From Sulfitobacter indolifex (GTDB taxonomy: Bacteria; Pseudomonadota; Alphaproteobacteria; Rhodobacterales; Rhodobacteraceae): a stretch of DNA of 64,000 nt. Each line of letters opens with the position of its first letter. Positions within the stretch are counted from its first letter, which is position 1. The translations under genes and the position numbers were made by a program. Positions 53,799-63,473 of this stretch are shown here, piece by piece. The stretch spans positions 1,488,001 to 1,552,000 of the forward strand of contig NZ_CP084951.1 in NCBI RefSeq assembly GCF_022788655.1. The letters are read 5' to 3'. The notes beneath the pieces were generated by a model, which worked only from the letters and a program-made list of their open reading frames with translations, ran no database searches and was not told the DNA's origin.

Positions 53799-54488
53799 TT
53801 ATCCCAATGCATATCCCGCGCCACGTACAGTTCTGATCGGATCGCCACCGCCTTCGCGGGTCAACGCTTTGCGCAGCCGTGCGATGTGAACATCTACGGT
53901 ACGGGTATCGACATAGATATCGCGACCCCAAACATGATCGAGAAGCTGATCTCGGCTGAACACACGGCCGGGCTTTTCCAGCAACGTTGTGAGCAGCCGG
54001 TATTCCGTTGGCCCCAGCTTCAACTCGCTACCTGCGCGGCTCACGCGGTGACGCTCTGGATCAAGCTGGATGTCATCAAAGCTCAGCAGCGCGCCCGCGG
54101 CTGCGGGTCTTGTGCGACGCAGCTGGGTCCGTACGCGCGCCATGAGTTCGCGTAGATTGTACGGCTTGATCACATAGTCGTCCGCACCGGTTTCAAGGCC
54201 GCGCACGGTATCGACTTCCTCAGAGCGTGCAGACAGCATGATGACCGGGATATGCCGCGTGCTCTCGCGCGTCTTAAGCTGGCGGCACACCTCTATGCCG
54301 CTCATCAAGGGCATCATCCAATCGAGGATCACCAGATCAGGTGCGGCCTCTGATACCAAGAGCATGGCTTCCTCACCATCCTCAGCGCGGCGCACCTCAA
54401 AGCCTTCGGCTTCGAGGTTATAGGCCAGAACTTCACGTTGCGCGGGCTCATCTTCAACCAGCAAAACCTGTGGCCGTGTTACGTCCAT
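53799..54488 (-). CDS. phoB: Phosphate regulon response regulator PhoB
   Basis: A 229-residue OmpR-type regulator. The receiver (about 1-125) has LLVEDEPAQ, LVILDWMMP with the phospho-Asp, and ADDYVIKP. The winged-helix DNA-binding domain (about 135-229) has LGPTEYRLLTTLLEKPGRVF and RTVDVHIARLRKAL. It is the last gene of pstSCAB-phoU-phoB and should bind the Pho box before pstS. Confidence 0.96.
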   Translation of the reverse strand: MDVTRPQVLLVEDEPAQREVLAYNLEAEGFEVRRAEDGEEAMLLVSEAAPDLVILDWMMPLMSGIEVCRQLKTRESTRHIPVIMLSARSEEVDTVRGLETGADDYVIKPYNLRELMARVRTQLRRTRPAAAGALLSFDDIQLDPERHRVSRAGSELKLGPTEYRLLTTLLEKPGRVFSRDQLLDHVWGRDIYVDTRTVDVHIARLRKALTREGGGDPIRTVRGAGYALG

Positions 54489-54492
54489 CGTC

Positions 54493-55200
54493 TCAGTCCT
54501 TCGTAGTCACTGAGGTGCGATCGGCTTTTGGCCGGTCTTCCTCGGGCGTGACGCCGGTTACGAGATAGACAACCTGTTCCGCAATGGCCGTGACATGGTC
54601 GCCCATACGCTCAACGTTCTTGGCAATGAAATGCAGGTGCATGCACGCCGTGATGCTGCGCGGGTCTTCCATCATGAAGGTCAGAAATTCGCGGAACAAA
54701 GCGTTGTACATCTGGTCGACATCTTCGTCGCGGGTGATTACATCGCGCGCCAAATCAGCGTCGCGCTGGATATAGGCGTCGAGCGCATCTTTCAGCATCG
54801 CCTCAACCGCGCCGGCCATGCGACGGATCGCGCCGGTGCTGTCGCTGACCGGCTCCATCTGGTTGAGCACGCTGGTCCGCTTGGCCATGTTTTTTGCATA
54901 GTCGCCAATACGTTCGAGGTTGGCGCTAATCTTGATGACGCTGAGCGTCAGACGCAGGTCAATGGCCGTCGGCGCGCGCAATGCGATGACGCGAGCGGCG
55001 CTTTCGTTGATCTGCTCTTCCAGCCCGTCGATGGCTTTGTCCCCTGCCCGCACCTCATTGGCGAGCTCTTCGTCGCGGGTTTCGAGCGATTGTGCGCCGC
55101 GACGGATGGCGTCTTCGACCAAGCCGCCCATCTTGAGGATCTGTGCCTGAACGGCTTCCAGATCGCGGTCGAATGCTGATGCAATGTGTTGATCTGACAT
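54493..55200 (-). CDS. phoU: Phosphate uptake regulator PhoU
   Basis: A 235-residue all-helical protein of two similar three-helix halves: ILKMGGLVEDAIRRGAQSL and LRLTLSVIKISANLERIGDYAKN in the first, FIAKNVERMGDHVTAIAEQV in the second. PhoU links the Pst transporter to PhoR and limits PhoB activation when phosphate is ample. The ATG at 55200 lies 4 bases after pstB; the longer frame overlaps pstB. Confidence 0.95.
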   Translation of the reverse strand: MSDQHIASAFDRDLEAVQAQILKMGGLVEDAIRRGAQSLETRDEELANEVRAGDKAIDGLEEQINESAARVIALRAPTAIDLRLTLSVIKISANLERIGDYAKNMAKRTSVLNQMEPVSDSTGAIRRMAGAVEAMLKDALDAYIQRDADLARDVITRDEDVDQMYNALFREFLTFMMEDPRSITACMHLHFIAKNVERMGDHVTAIAEQVVYLVTGVTPEEDRPKADRTSVTTKD

Positions 55201-55204
55201 GATA

Positions 55205-56002
55205 TTATCCAATACGGCCGGTGATGTAGCTTTCGGTGCGCGGGTCTTTGGGGCGCGTGAAGATGTCGTCGGTGTCGCCATATTCCACGAGGTTGCCGAG
55301 GTGGAAAAAGGCCGTCTTCTGGCTCACCCGAGCGGCCTGTTGCATCGAGTGTGTGACGATCACGACGGAGTAGTTCTGACGCAATTCGTCAATCAATTCC
55401 TCGACTTGCGCGGTGGCAATCGGGTCAAGCGCCGAGCAAGGCTCATCCATCAACAGCACTTCGGGCTCCGTGGCCACGGCGCGGGCAATGCACAGACGTT
55501 GCTGCTGACCACCCGATAGGCCGGTGCCCGGTGAATGGAGCCGGTCTTTCACCTCATTCCAAATCGCTCCACGGCGGAGCGCCTGCTCGACAATCTCGTC
55601 TAGGTCAGACTTGTTGCGCGCCAGCCCGTGAATGCGCGGGCCATAAGCCACGTTGTCATAAATTGACTTGGGGAACGGGTTCGGCTTTTGAAACACCATG
55701 CCCACCTTGGCGCGCAACTGCACCGGATCGACGCGTTTGTCATAGATGTCTTCGCCATCAATACGAATGTCACCGGTGACGCGCGCTGCATCAATTGTGT
55801 CGTTCATCCTATTGATACAGCGTAGAAAAGTCGACTTGCCGCAGCCCGAAGGGCCGATGAAGGCAGTCACTGTTTTATCGTTGATATCGATGTCCACGTC
55901 ACGAATGGCGTGGCTGTCACCGTAGTAGACCTGCACACTGCGGGCCGCGATCTTGACGGGTTGGGTTGTCACGTCACTCTCCGAATATCTGTTGTCTTTC
56001 AT
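55205..56002 (-). CDS. pstB: Phosphate ABC transporter ATP-binding protein
   Basis: A 265-residue ABC ATPase with [55 protein letters not shown] and [15 protein letters not shown], all typical of PstB. It drives phosphate import through PstC/PstA. It is 15 bases after pstA. Confidence 0.97.
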   Translation of the reverse strand: MKDNRYSESDVTTQPVKIAARSVQVYYGDSHAIRDVDIDINDKTVTAFIGPSGCGKSTFLRCINRMNDTIDAARVTGDIRIDGEDIYDKRVDPVQLRAKVGMVFQKPNPFPKSIYDNVAYGPRIHGLARNKSDLDEIVEQALRRGAIWNEVKDRLHSPGTGLSGGQQQRLCIARAVATEPEVLLMDEPCSALDPIATAQVEELIDELRQNYSVVIVTHSMQQAARVSQKTAFFHLGNLVEYGDTDDIFTRPKDPRTESYITGRIG

Positions 56003-56017
56003 GGTCCCGTCCCCTGT

Positions 56018-57373
56018 TTACCAGCGCCGTTCAAAGCGGCGGCGGAGCAGTACGGCGATGGCGTTCATCGAGATCAGGAACACCAGCAAGATGATGATAC
56101 CGCCCCAAGCACGTTCATAGAAGGCCGGGTCGGCGCGTTTGGCCCATTCGTAGATCTGGGCCGGCATGGCCGAGTTCGGGGACATTAGCCCTTCGGCGAT
56201 GCTTTCCGGCGGGTTGGAGGCGATGAAGCCGACCATGCCGATCAGCAGCAAAGGGGCCGTTTCGCCAAGCGCTTGCGCCAGCCCGATGATGGTCCCGGTC
56301 AGGATGCCGGGCGCGGCCAGTGGCAGCACATGGTGAAACACCGATTGCATCTTCGAGGCCCCTACCCCCAGTGCCGCATCCCGGATCGAGGGCGGCACGG
56401 ATTTCAACGAGGCGCGGGTCGAGATGATGATCGTCGGCAGGGTCATCAGCGTCAGCACCAGACCCCCGACCAAGGGGGCGGAGTTTGGCAGGTGCATGTA
56501 GTTGATAAAGACCGCAAGGCCGAGGATACCAAAGACAATCGACGGCACTGCCGCAAGGTTGCTGATGTTCACCTCAATGATGTCGGTAATCCAGTTTTTT
56601 GGCGCAAACTCTTCAAGATAGATCGAGGCCGCGACCCCGATGGGCAGGGCCAGCACCAACACCACCAGCATCATCGCAAAAGAACCGATCATCGCCACGC
56701 CCATGCCCGCCGCTTCGGGGCGCGCGTCAGAGGCATCTGCGCCGGTGATGAAGTCGAGGTTAAAGCGCTTCGCTAGGCTGCCATCAGCCACCAGCGCGTC
56801 GACCAGATCAAGCTGTTCGGCGCTGATGTTCTTGTCGTTTGCAATGCTCTCACGGGTCACGCGACCTTTGAGGTAGCCATCGACGCGGCTGTTGGTCAGG
56901 AATTCGAATTCCACAACGCTACCGATCAACTCGGGGTTCGCAAGCACATGGTCGCGAAGCTGTGCGGCGGCGTCTTTCGACAAGATGTCCGCCATCGCTT
57001 TGGACTTCAGTTCAGTCTCGATCCCAGTGTCCTCGACCTTGGTCTCAAAGGCCGCCTTCAACAATGGCGCATAGCCAAAGGTTGAGACCTTCTTGATCTC
57101 TTCCAAATCGCGGTTTCCATTCTTGTCGAGCTTGTCTTCCAGAAGAGGAACCGAAAGCGTGACAAAGGTCTGCTGAAATGCGCCTGTGCCGCGCGAGACG
57201 ATGGTAAAGAGCAGCGTCAGCAGCATCAACAGGCCGATGGTGATGGCTACGATACCATAGAGTTTGAAACGACCCTCGGCGGCATTGCGGCGTTTGGTCC
57301 GCCCGTCTTGCACCAGCAAGGATGCGCCGCGCGGGTCTGTGATGGGGGCTGCGGGGTTGGGGATATCGCTCAT
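56018..57373 (-). CDS. pstA: Phosphate ABC transporter permease PstA, long form
   Basis: A 451-residue membrane protein. The last ~230 residues are the normal permease core (DAALGVGASKMQSVFHHVLPLAAPGI is the EAA loop). Between the first membrane segment (about 35-62) and the core lies a polar region of about 140 residues, so it is longer than E. coli PstA (296). Long PstA/PstC forms occur in alphaproteobacteria. It overlaps pstC by 4 bases. Confidence 0.93.
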   Translation of the reverse strand: MSDIPNPAAPITDPRGASLLVQDGRTKRRNAAEGRFKLYGIVAITIGLLMLLTLLFTIVSRGTGAFQQTFVTLSVPLLEDKLDKNGNRDLEEIKKVSTFGYAPLLKAAFETKVEDTGIETELKSKAMADILSKDAAAQLRDHVLANPELIGSVVEFEFLTNSRVDGYLKGRVTRESIANDKNISAEQLDLVDALVADGSLAKRFNLDFITGADASDARPEAAGMGVAMIGSFAMMLVVLVLALPIGVAASIYLEEFAPKNWITDIIEVNISNLAAVPSIVFGILGLAVFINYMHLPNSAPLVGGLVLTLMTLPTIIISTRASLKSVPPSIRDAALGVGASKMQSVFHHVLPLAAPGILTGTIIGLAQALGETAPLLLIGMVGFIASNPPESIAEGLMSPNSAMPAQIYEWAKRADPAFYERAWGGIIILLVFLISMNAIAVLLRRRFERRW

Positions 57374-58866
57374 TCGTACTGCTCCCGATATTTACGCACG
57401 ATGTAGAGGGCCAGCACGTTCAGGCCCAAGGTCAGGACGAAGAGGGTCAGGCCAAGCGCAAAGGCCACCAGCGTCTCAGGGCTGGCGAAATCGCTGTCCC
57501 CGGTCAACTGGCTGACAATGCGGGTGGTGATGGTGGTCATGGCTTCCAACGGATTGCCAGAGATGCGGGCGATGGCCCCTGCCCCCAGTACAACTATCAT
57601 CGTCTCACCGATGGCGCGGCTGGCAGCAAGCAAAACGGCGCCGACGATGCCGGGTAACGCGGCGGGGATGACCACTTGGCGGATCGTCTCAGAATGGGTG
57701 GCGCCCAGGCCGAACGACCCGTCGCGCAGCGACTGGGGCACTGCGTTGATGATGTCATCGGACAGGGACGAGACGAAGGGGATCAGCATGATGCCCATAA
57801 CCAGCCCGGCGGTCAGGACCGAGGTCGCCCCCGACATCCATTCGACGCCCAAAAGCCCTTCGTCACCACGACCAAACACTTGAACAAGGAACGGGCCCAC
57901 GGTTAGCAGCGCAAAGAGGCCGTAGACGATTGTGGGAATACCGGCGAGGATCTCCAGAAGCGGTTTAGCTGTCGCACGCACTTTCGGTCCCGCATATTCG
58001 CTCAGGTAGATCGCGGCGAAAAGTCCGATGGGCACGGCCACCAGCAGTGCAATAAACGAAATATAGAGCGTCCCCCACAGCAGCGGCAGGATCGATAGGT
58101 CACTGTCACCGCGGAAGTTCGGCGCCCAGGAAGAGCCGAAGAAAAAGTCGGTCCAAGGATGCAGGTTAAAGAAGTTAATCGTCTCAAACAGCATCGACAG
58201 CACGATGCCCACGGTGGTGAGGATCGCCAACGATGCGGCGAGGATCAGCAGTGCCTTGATGCCACTCTCAACCCGGTTGCGGGCGCGAAACTCTGCGTTG
58301 GTTTCGCGCAGGACGATGAGCAGTCCGGCCAAAGCGATCAGGTCGACGATGATGTTGCGCCAGAAATTGCCCCTGGCCGTCATATCGCGGAAGGCCTGAG
58401 CGGCGCCAAGCACCTCGGGGCTGATATCGCCGCCAATCGCCACACCCTGCTCGGCCAGCCAAGCGCGCAGATCGTCTGCGGCAGACAAATCTGCTGCATC
58501 CTCCGCGCTGATCACCCCAGCAGAAACCGCAGCATCAAGCCCATCTGCCAGACGGCGCACATCGCTCATCAGCAGGTTAACGGACGACCCTTCGGGCACC
58601 GCTCCGGCAGGGATCATTTCCACCACCGAAGATTGCACCAGCATCGGCTGGACCAGCAGCCAAATACTCAACACCAAAAGTGCGGGCACGGCCACGCTCA
58701 TCACTGCGTTATAGCCATAATAGCTAGGCAGCGAATGCAGGTTGCGGCTGTCGCCTTGGGCCGAAGCCAAAGCCCGACCCCGCGCAAGGAAGTACCCGCC
58801 CAGTGCCAAAGCTGCGATCAGGATGACCAGCGGCAGCACCGCGCCTGTTGTCAGTATTTGTCCCAC
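57370..58866 (-). CDS. pstC: Phosphate ABC transporter permease PstC, long form
   Basis: A 498-residue membrane protein. The C-terminal ~270 residues are the permease core (GLGATHSETIRQVVIPAALPGI as EAA loop; LLWGTLYISFIALLVAVPIGL). The N-terminal ~230 residues carry extra membrane segments and a polar, probably periplasmic stretch at about 75-150. It is much longer than E. coli PstC (319). It follows pstS after a hairpin. Confidence 0.93.
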   Translation of the reverse strand: MGQILTTGAVLPLVILIAALALGGYFLARGRALASAQGDSRNLHSLPSYYGYNAVMSVAVPALLVLSIWLLVQPMLVQSSVVEMIPAGAVPEGSSVNLLMSDVRRLADGLDAAVSAGVISAEDAADLSAADDLRAWLAEQGVAIGGDISPEVLGAAQAFRDMTARGNFWRNIIVDLIALAGLLIVLRETNAEFRARNRVESGIKALLILAASLAILTTVGIVLSMLFETINFFNLHPWTDFFFGSSWAPNFRGDSDLSILPLLWGTLYISFIALLVAVPIGLFAAIYLSEYAGPKVRATAKPLLEILAGIPTIVYGLFALLTVGPFLVQVFGRGDEGLLGVEWMSGATSVLTAGLVMGIMLIPFVSSLSDDIINAVPQSLRDGSFGLGATHSETIRQVVIPAALPGIVGAVLLAASRAIGETMIVVLGAGAIARISGNPLEAMTTITTRIVSQLTGDSDFASPETLVAFALGLTLFVLTLGLNVLALYIVRKYREQYE

Positions 58867-58895
58867 ATGTCCCCCGGTGGATCAAAAAGCGAAAA

Positions 58896-58921
58896 ACCGG
58901 AGGCAGTCACCCGCCCCCGGT
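58896..58921 (-). terminator. Attenuator hairpin between pstS and pstC
   Basis: On the minus strand ACCGGGGGC pairs with GCCTCCGGT (one G-T pair), followed by TTTTT. This probably stops part of the transcripts so that the binding protein is made in excess. Confidence 0.75.
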
Positions 58922-58937
58922 GTCGTGTCAGTGAGGT

Positions 58938-59978
58938 TTAGGAACCGTTGCCCAGCACGGTCTCATCTGCAACCACGGACTGGGTCTCGGCCAGCTCGGG
59001 GTCGGATACCAAACCGTATTCGGCCAGCGGGCCGTCGGGGCCAGCGACTTCGTCAGCGACGAAGAATTCGGCGTATTCTTTGAGGCCCGGGATCACACCG
59101 ATGTGGGCTTTCTTGACGTAGAAGAACAGCGGACGCGACACAGGGTAATCACCCGAGGCGATGCTCTCTGTGGTCGGCTCGACGCCGCCCATGGTAGCAA
59201 CCTGAAGCTTGTCGGTGTTGTTCTCATAGAAGGCCAGACCGAAGACGCCGATGCCGTCTTGGTTGCTTTCAATGCGCGCCAGTGTCTCTGTGTAGTCGCC
59301 GTCGATGTCCACGGATTTACCGTCGGTCCGCAGGCTGATGCACTCTTTCTCGGCCGCTTTTTCGTCGCCGCCCGCCGCTTCGGCAAAGGCTTCCAGATCG
59401 CCCGTTTCTTCGCAGCCTGCGAGGATCACTTTTTCCTCAAAGACTTCGCGCGTGCCGTGTTTGGTGCCGGGAATGAAGGCTTGGATCGGCTGGGCGGGGA
59501 ATGCGGGGTTAACCTGATCCCAAGTTGTATAGGGGTTTGTGGTCACTTCGCCGTCGACGACGACCTTGGCGCTCAGGGCTTTGTACCAATCGGTCGGGGT
59601 GAATTCGAATGTGTTGCCATCGATGTCGGACGCGAAGACGATGCCGTCATAGCCGACGCGAACTTCGATGATATCGGTCACGCCGTTTTCTGCACAGACC
59701 GCCACTTCGGCGTCTTTGATCTGGCGCGAGGCGTTTGCAATGTCGATTGTGTTCTCGCCCACGCCTTCGCAGAAGCGCTTGAGACCTGCCGAGGAGCCGC
59801 CCGATTCCACGACCGGTGTCGGGAAGTCAAAGTTTTCGCCAAAGGCTTCGGCGACGATGGAGGCATAGGGCAGCACGGTCGAAGAACCGGCAACTTGCAC
59901 CTGGTCACGCGCGGCAGCAGCAGTTGCGGATACGGCAGCAATGGCCAGGGCGGAAGTGGTGAGTTTTGCGAGTGACAT
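58938..59978 (-). CDS. pstS: Phosphate-binding protein PstS
   Basis: A 346-residue periplasmic protein with a signal peptide (about 1-23, ending AAAARDQ). Phosphate-binding segments are VAGSSTVLPYASIVAEAF and VESGGSSAGLKRFCEGVGENTIDIANASRQ, with IPGTKHGTRE further on. The ATG at 59978 follows CAGGAG. A Pho box lies about 80-108 bases upstream. Confidence 0.95.
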   Translation of the reverse strand: MSLAKLTTSALAIAAVSATAAAARDQVQVAGSSTVLPYASIVAEAFGENFDFPTPVVESGGSSAGLKRFCEGVGENTIDIANASRQIKDAEVAVCAENGVTDIIEVRVGYDGIVFASDIDGNTFEFTPTDWYKALSAKVVVDGEVTTNPYTTWDQVNPAFPAQPIQAFIPGTKHGTREVFEEKVILAGCEETGDLEAFAEAAGGDEKAAEKECISLRTDGKSVDIDGDYTETLARIESNQDGIGVFGLAFYENNTDKLQVATMGGVEPTTESIASGDYPVSRPLFFYVKKAHIGVIPGLKEYAEFFVADEVAGPDGPLAEYGLVSDPELAETQSVVADETVLGNGS

Positions 59979-60057
59979 GATATCTCCTGTCAGATGCGAA
60001 TTGGTGACCACCCCATGGTGATCTGCGCCCCGTTTATGAAAGCGGTGCTGTGCTTTT

Positions 60058-60086
60058 GTGACAGCAACGTTACAGTTTCATGACAG
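60058..60086 (-). promoter_or_regulatory. Pho box before pstS
   Basis: Three direct repeats on the minus strand, CTGTCAT, CTGTAAC and CTGTCAC, begin every 11 bases. This is the expected PhoB site pattern. It lies between phoR and pstS. Confidence 0.88.
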
Positions 60087-60116
60087 TCGACGTGAATCAC
60101 CAAATTTCTGCAAAAT

Positions 60117-61169
60117 TCAGTCAGATTCCGTTTTCATCGGCAAAATCACGCGGAATTCAGCGCCTTGTCCGGAGGTACTAGTGATCTTGAGCCGCCCACG
60201 GTGGCGATTCATGATGTGTTTGACGATGGCCAACCCCAGCCCTGTCCCCCCAAGCGCACGGCTGCGGTGACTGTCGACTCGGTAGAACCGCTCGGTCAGA
60301 CGTGGCAGGTGAATGGCATCAATTCCGGGGCCGTGATCCCGGACGCTGACATGCACCGCCGGGCCGCGCATGGCGGGGTCGTAGGAGGCAATCTCAGTCG
60401 AGATTTCGACCGAACTGTCACGCCCCCCGTATTTAATCGCGTTTTCGATCAGGTTGGTGAAGACCTGCATCAACTGGTCCGCATCCCCCAAGACATGCGC
60501 AGGCTCTTCTCCCAACTGAGGGACCAGCGTCACATTACTATCCGCCGCCAAGGGCCCAAGGTTGCGCAGCGTGCCGCCCAAGACATCGCGCACATCAAGC
60601 GGGGCTTCGGGGCGCACGCGCTCTTCGGCCTCCACCCGGCTGAGGGACAGCAGCTCTCCCACCAGTCGGTTCATGCGCTCGGCCTCTTGCGCCATGATGC
60701 CCAGAAACCGCTCTCGCGCGGCGGTATCATCGCGCGCCGGGCCTTGCAGTGTTTCGATAAACCCGATGAGCGCGGTCAGCGGGGTGCGCAACTCATGGCT
60801 GACATTGGCCACAAAATCGCGGCGCATCTGTCCCGCCTGCGCCATCTCTGTCACATCGTTGAAACTGAGCAGGACGATCCCGTGGTCGCCCAAGGGGCGC
60901 AGGCTCACGTCATAGGTGGTGCCATGCTCTCCGCCGATGCTGTTGAACCGAGCCTGGCACGGCCCTTCGCCGGACAAGCAGCGTTCAACCGCATTGACCA
61001 GCGCCGGCTGGCGCAAAGCTGTGACGAAATGGCGGCCGATCAGCCCCTTGCCCAGCAAATCTTCGGCAGGCGTGTTCAGAACCGTGATCCGCTCTTCGGC
61101 GTTGATCGCCACACTGGGCAGCGGCAGCGCTGCGACGACATCGGCCAAGGTAACGGCGGTGGTCGCCAT
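60117..61169 (-). CDS. phoR: Phosphate regulon sensor kinase PhoR
   Basis: A 350-residue kinase. A PAS domain lies at about 8-110, the H-box FVANVSHELRTPLTALIGF at about 118-136, and the ATPase domain at about 230-350 (NLIENAIKYGG, GTGLGLAIVKHIM). No strong membrane segment is visible, so it differs from E. coli PhoR and is probably attached through PhoU/Pst. It ends just before the Pho box and sits 1-2 bases after the gamma-carbonic-anhydrase-like gene. Confidence 0.92.
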   Translation of the reverse strand: MATTAVTLADVVAALPLPSVAINAEERITVLNTPAEDLLGKGLIGRHFVTALRQPALVNAVERCLSGEGPCQARFNSIGGEHGTTYDVSLRPLGDHGIVLLSFNDVTEMAQAGQMRRDFVANVSHELRTPLTALIGFIETLQGPARDDTAARERFLGIMAQEAERMNRLVGELLSLSRVEAEERVRPEAPLDVRDVLGGTLRNLGPLAADSNVTLVPQLGEEPAHVLGDADQLMQVFTNLIENAIKYGGRDSSVEISTEIASYDPAMRGPAVHVSVRDHGPGIDAIHLPRLTERFYRVDSHRSRALGGTGLGLAIVKHIMNRHRGRLKITSTSGQGAEFRVILPMKTESD

Positions 61170-61170
61170 G

Positions 61171-61692
61171 TCAGAGCGGTTTAAGATCGCGGCGGAAACG
61201 CGCGGCGTTTTCAGCGTAGTGTTTGGCGGAGGCGGTTAGCTTTTGGATCGCTTCGGCATCCAGCTCACGCACGACTTTGCCCGGTACGCCCATCACAAGG
61301 GAGCCGTCGGGTATCACCTTGTTCTCAGTAATCAACGCCCCTGCCCCGATCAGGCAGTTTTTGCCGATCTTGGCGCCGTTCAGGACCGTGGCCCCCATGC
61401 CGATCAAGCTGTTGTCGCCGATGGTGCAGCCATGCAGCATGACCTTATGACCAATGGTGCAATCTTCGCCCACGGTGAGCGGATAGCCCATATCAGTATG
61501 GAATACACAGTTCTCTTGCACATTGCTGCCGCGCCCCACGGTGATCATCTCATTGTCGCCGCGCAGGGTGCTGCCGAACCAGACTGAGGCATCGGGCCCA
61601 AGCGTCACCTTGCCGATGACGTTTGCATCTGGGGCGACCCATGCCTCGGGGGCGACTTCGGGGCTGGCGTCGGCGAGGGCGTAAAGGGTCAT
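61171..61692 (-). CDS. Gamma-class carbonic anhydrase-like hexapeptide-repeat protein
   Basis: A 173-residue left-handed beta-helix protein (YrdA/PaaY type). Hexapeptide repeats run from about 20 to 140, with metal-binding histidines in [19 protein letters not shown]. Members may be carbonic anhydrases or thioesterases; activity is not certain from sequence. Its ATG overlaps the gmk stop by 4 bases and phoR follows directly. Confidence 0.88.
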   Translation of the reverse strand: MTLYALADASPEVAPEAWVAPDANVIGKVTLGPDASVWFGSTLRGDNEMITVGRGSNVQENCVFHTDMGYPLTVGEDCTIGHKVMLHGCTIGDNSLIGMGATVLNGAKIGKNCLIGAGALITENKVIPDGSLVMGVPGKVVRELDAEAIQKLTASAKHYAENAARFRRDLKPL

Positions 61693-62336
61693 TTCAATTC
61701 CTCAAATTCAGATTGCAGAAGACGGACATGGTCCTTGATCGCGGGTTGCTGGCTTAGCCTCAGACGCGCGGCGGTGATGATGGACTTCAGCCGCGCTTCG
61801 GTCTGGTCGAGGTCATCATTCACCAGCACAAAGTCATAGCCATCCCAGTGGCTGATCTCATCCCAGCTTTTGCCCATGCGCTTGGCAATCGTCTCAGCAT
61901 CGTCCTGCCCGCGGCTCTCCAAACGGCGTTTCAGCTCTGTGATGGAAGGCGGCAGCAGGAAGATCGACAGCGTGTGTGTGTTCAGGTCCGAGTTGCGGAT
62001 CTGCTGTGCGCCCTGCCAATCGATATCAAAGAGAATATCTTGCCCCTGATCAATGGCCGCCTGCACCGGCGCTTTGGGTGAGCCGTAGAAGTTGCCAAAG
62101 ACATGGGCGTGTTCCAGCATCTCGCCTTCGGCCACGGCCTGACGGAAATTCTCTTCGCCGACGAAGCGGTAATCCTTGCCGTCTTCCTCGCCCGGACGGG
62201 GCGCGCGGGTGGTGGCGGAGACGGAGAAATTTATCGTCGGATCCCATGCGCGCAGGGCGCGGGCCATGGTCGATTTGCCCGCCCCGGAGGGGGAACTGAG
62301 GATGATCAGAAGGCCGCGTCGGCTTGGCTTAGTCAC
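61689..62336 (-). CDS. gmk: Guanylate kinase
   Basis: A 215-residue enzyme converting GMP to GDP with ATP. The P-loop is [16 protein letters not shown], and [20 protein letters not shown] with [18 protein letters not shown] sequence forms the GMP site. The start is GTG at 62336, three bases after yicC, with GGAG 7 bases before it. yicC-gmk pairing is common. Confidence 0.96.
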   Translation of the reverse strand: MTKPSRRGLLIILSSPSGAGKSTMARALRAWDPTINFSVSATTRAPRPGEEDGKDYRFVGEENFRQAVAEGEMLEHAHVFGNFYGSPKAPVQAAIDQGQDILFDIDWQGAQQIRNSDLNTHTLSIFLLPPSITELKRRLESRGQDDAETIAKRMGKSWDEISHWDGYDFVLVNDDLDQTEARLKSIITAARLRLSQQPAIKDHVRLLQSEFEELK

Positions 62337-62339
62337 GTC

Positions 62340-63230
62340 TTACTCCACATTCTGTACTTGTTCGCGCATCTGGTCGATCACCGCCTTCAAGGCCAGACCG
62401 ACCGTCATTAATTCCGTGCTCTGCGCCTTGGAGCAGAGCGTGTTGGCTTCGCGGTTGAACTCCTGCATCAGGAAATCCAGTTTGCGCCCCACCGGGCCGC
62501 CCTGCCCGATCAGCGCGCGTGCCGCGGCGACATGGGCAGCAAGGCGGTCGATCTCTTCGGTGACATCGGCCTTCACGGCAATCAGCGCCAGTTCCTGCGC
62601 CACCCGGTCGGCATCCGCGCCCTCGCTGTTGTCCAGTACCCGAGCAAGATTGCGGCGCAGGTTGGCGGCGGTGTCTTCTTTGCGGTCGTTGGCAAGCCTT
62701 GCTGCCTGAGCGGCGAGGCTTTCAATTTCCCCAAGCTGGTTTTGCATTACATCGGCCAATATCGCCCCTTCTTGACGGCGCATGGCGTTAAAATCGCTTA
62801 ACACGGCAGGGAATTCGGACAGCAATGCTTCACGCAACCCGGCAATGTCTTGAACCTGATCGGTCTGCTCCAACACACCGCGCATGGTCAGAATATCGCT
62901 CGCCCGCGAAGGTGCCAGCGACACACCGGCGTCCATGGCGCGGGTCTCAATCTCGTGCAATGCATCGAGAAGCGCGTCGACGTGGGCCGTGTTGACCTGC
63001 TGCGTGCTCGCAGTTTCGGTGGAAGATATGCGCAGGTTGCAGGTGACGTTTCCGCGTGCCACATCTGCTGTCATTTGCTTGCGCAAAGCGACCTCTAGTC
63101 CTTCGATCCAATCGGGCACGCGCAGGCGCAGGTCCAGTCCCTTACCGTTGACCGCACGCAATTCCCAAGACCAACTCCAGCTGTCCTGCGTGCCGGAGGC
63201 AGAGGCGAAACCTGTCATGGACCTGATCAT
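62340..63230 (-). CDS. yicC: YicC-family endoribonuclease-like protein
   Basis: A 296-residue protein beginning MIRSMTGFASASG, the standard YicC start, and containing DRLAAHVAAARAL and GRKLDFLMQEFNREANTLCSKA near the end. YicC is an RNase acting on small RNAs in E. coli. The ATG at 63230 follows AAGGA; another ATG 27 bases upstream lacks family support. It is followed by gmk in the same operon. Confidence 0.93.
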   Translation of the reverse strand: MIRSMTGFASASGTQDSWSWSWELRAVNGKGLDLRLRVPDWIEGLEVALRKQMTADVARGNVTCNLRISSTETASTQQVNTAHVDALLDALHEIETRAMDAGVSLAPSRASDILTMRGVLEQTDQVQDIAGLREALLSEFPAVLSDFNAMRRQEGAILADVMQNQLGEIESLAAQAARLANDRKEDTAANLRRNLARVLDNSEGADADRVAQELALIAVKADVTEEIDRLAAHVAAARALIGQGGPVGRKLDFLMQEFNREANTLCSKAQSTELMTVGLALKAVIDQMREQVQNVE

Positions 63231-63473
63231 TGGCGCGTTCCTTGCTAGGGCGGTCATGCATTGCCTTACGGCGAAACCCCCGCAAGGGGCAAGCCCCCGA
63301 CCTTCCGCGACCGCCTGGCATCTGACGATGACCCGTTAACCACTTAGTTGAAGGAGAGGCGAAAGTGGTCTTAAACGTGGCTATTAATAGTTTGGTAATG
63401 TTTAGGGCCTTTCACTGTCGCTGTCGTCCCGCAGACGGCAGCTGTATTGGCCAAGTCCTTAAGGGTAAGTTTG
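63231..63473. promoter_or_regulatory. Divergent promoter region between yicC and the PAS_5 gene
   Basis: This noncoding interval separates divergent genes. It contains AT-rich stretches near 63370-63410 but no operator I can name. Confidence 0.4.
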
